Shown here: one piece after another, positions 63,186 to 64,000 of the stretch
Layout of the letters: every line of letters starts with the position of its first letter
Position numbering within the stretch: the first letter of the stretch is position 1
Assembly: GCF_000372725.1 (NCBI RefSeq)
Contig: NW_005200951.1
Location: forward strand, 138,986-202,985
Origin: Emiliania huxleyi CCMP1516
Lineage: Eukaryota; Haptophyta; Isochrysidales; Noelaerhabdaceae
DNA: 64,000 nucleotides
Reading direction: 5' to 3'
The notes under the pieces: model-generated
What the model saw: the letters and a program-made list of their open reading frames with translations, nothing else
Databases searched by the model: none
What the model was told of the DNA's origin: nothing
Made by a program: the position numbers and the translations under genes

Positions 63186-64000
63186 TCAGGGTAGCGGCAA
63201 CCAGCTCACTGCCCGCGCGTCGTGCACCGCCGCTGGCGTCGCCGCCTCGTCGCCGCCCGCGCGCTCCACGTAGACGTGGGTGCTGCCGTCGCCTCGCCCA
63301 AACCCGTTCGCAAGCAGCACGCGCGGCGTGAGCTGCCCGAGCGGCAAGGCGTTGAAGACGTGGGCGCCGCGCCTGCCGCGGGGAGGGCGGGGAAGGGGAG
63401 GCTCGCCACCGCTGCCACTGCCCCTCGCCCCGGGTCATCTCGGAGGGCTCGCTCTGTATTGCAATACAGCCCCTCCGTCGAGCCGGCTGCCAACGTTCAC
63501 GGATGTGGCTGGGGCTGCACCAAACAAGTGGGGGGTGGAGTGCGGCGGCGGCACCGCCTGCGCGCGGCGTGCAGCGCCGCCAGCAGCAGGAGAGAGGCGC
63601 TCTCTCCAGGCGCAGCGGCGAAGGCGACAAGGACCGCCTGCACGACTAAGATCACCCTAGATCACCCAGATCACCCAATGATCGCCCGATCACCCGAGAT
63701 CACCCGAGATCTCCCGAGATCTCCCGAGCGACGAGGGTCGCCTGCACGACATGCCGCCGGCCGGTCCGCACCCGCTGCAGCGCAAACGAGACGAACCCGC
63801 GCGGGCGGCCCGCGGGGGCGGCATCGGCCGGCGCAACGAGGGAGACGGTCGCAGGGGCGCACAAGTAGCGGTGCGCAAACGCGTCGGCGCCCGGTGCCAC
63901 CCCGAGCTCGCCCTGCGCCGCCGCGGCGGCGAGCAGTGCTCTGCAGCCGGCGGCGTCGGACGGCCGCACCGGGCGCAGGCGCGGTGGCGCTGGCCCTCCG
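63186..64000 (-). CDS. Unknown protein, 3' part (5' end outside window)
   Basis: The frame enters at the right edge. Exons are 64000-63742, 63637-63558 and 63372-63186 (stop TGA 63186-63188). Both introns are GC-AG with duplicated borders (GTCGTGCAGGCG and CAGGCG). The readable protein includes GVAPGADAFAHRYLCAPATV, RGFVSFALQRVRTGRRHVVQ, AVLVAFAAAPGESASLLLLA and HVFNALPLGQLTPRVLLANG. The middle is reminiscent of acyl-CoA thioesterase hotdog strands, but I would not assign it. The first intron contains GAGATCACCC-type units shared with topoisomerase intron 26443-26376. Confidence 0.5.

Overview
The window is nuclear DNA of a GC-rich unicellular eukaryote, most likely a photosynthetic flagellate of the haptophyte type. 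The evidence is very high GC in most genes, dense genes on both strands, abundant spliceosomal introns, a cilium-linked CFAP20-domain protein, and a bacterial-type topoisomerase IA with a signal-like leader as expected for a secondary plastid. The lineage is inferred. Other GC-rich algae with unusual introns (pelagophytes, dinoflagellates) are not excluded.

Layout. 1-1.5 kb: 3' end of a WW-domain membrane protein (+). 2.7-6.3 kb: CFAP20DC-like protein (-), divergent from a HAD hydrolase at 6.6-7.8 kb (+). 8.6-10 kb: unknown protein (-). 10-12.4 kb: mostly repeats and a decayed fragment. 12.5-20.3 kb: a glycosyltransferase-like protein (-), an unknown protein (-), a TIM-barrel hydrolase-like protein (-) and an unknown membrane or secreted protein (+). 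21.4-28.1 kb: branchpoint-binding protein SF1 (+), convergent with topoisomerase IA (-). 29-31 kb: a TIR transposon. 31.4-33.5 kb: a nucleotide-sugar transporter (-). 33.5-39 kb: dispersed repeats around a GH17 glucanase (+). 39-45 kb: a WW protein, a Zn2Cys6 and glutamine-rich regulator, and a coiled-coil protein (all +). 45.6-50.9 kb: a p300/CBP-type acetyltransferase (-). 51-53 kb: a second TIR transposon and a repeat array. 54-60.4 kb: F-box/RCC1, M14-type carboxypeptidase and Kelch proteins (all +). The right edge holds the 3' end of an unknown gene (-).

The main result is in the introns. I placed 46 by requiring an unbroken reading frame and conserved domains. By that placement 26 start with GC, 17 with GT and 3 with GA, and all end in AG. 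At most of them the first bases of the intron repeat the first bases of the following exon, over about 5 to 30 nt, so both splice sites fall at the same register of a direct repeat. Many introns carry short tandem arrays between the repeats, and some array families recur in several genes. This looks like ongoing intron birth by local duplication or by an introner-like process. One of the affected genes encodes the branchpoint-binding protein itself. Other genes (HAD, GH17, M14, F-box/RCC1, glycosyltransferase, coiled-coil) have no visible intron, so the window holds two contrasting gene classes.
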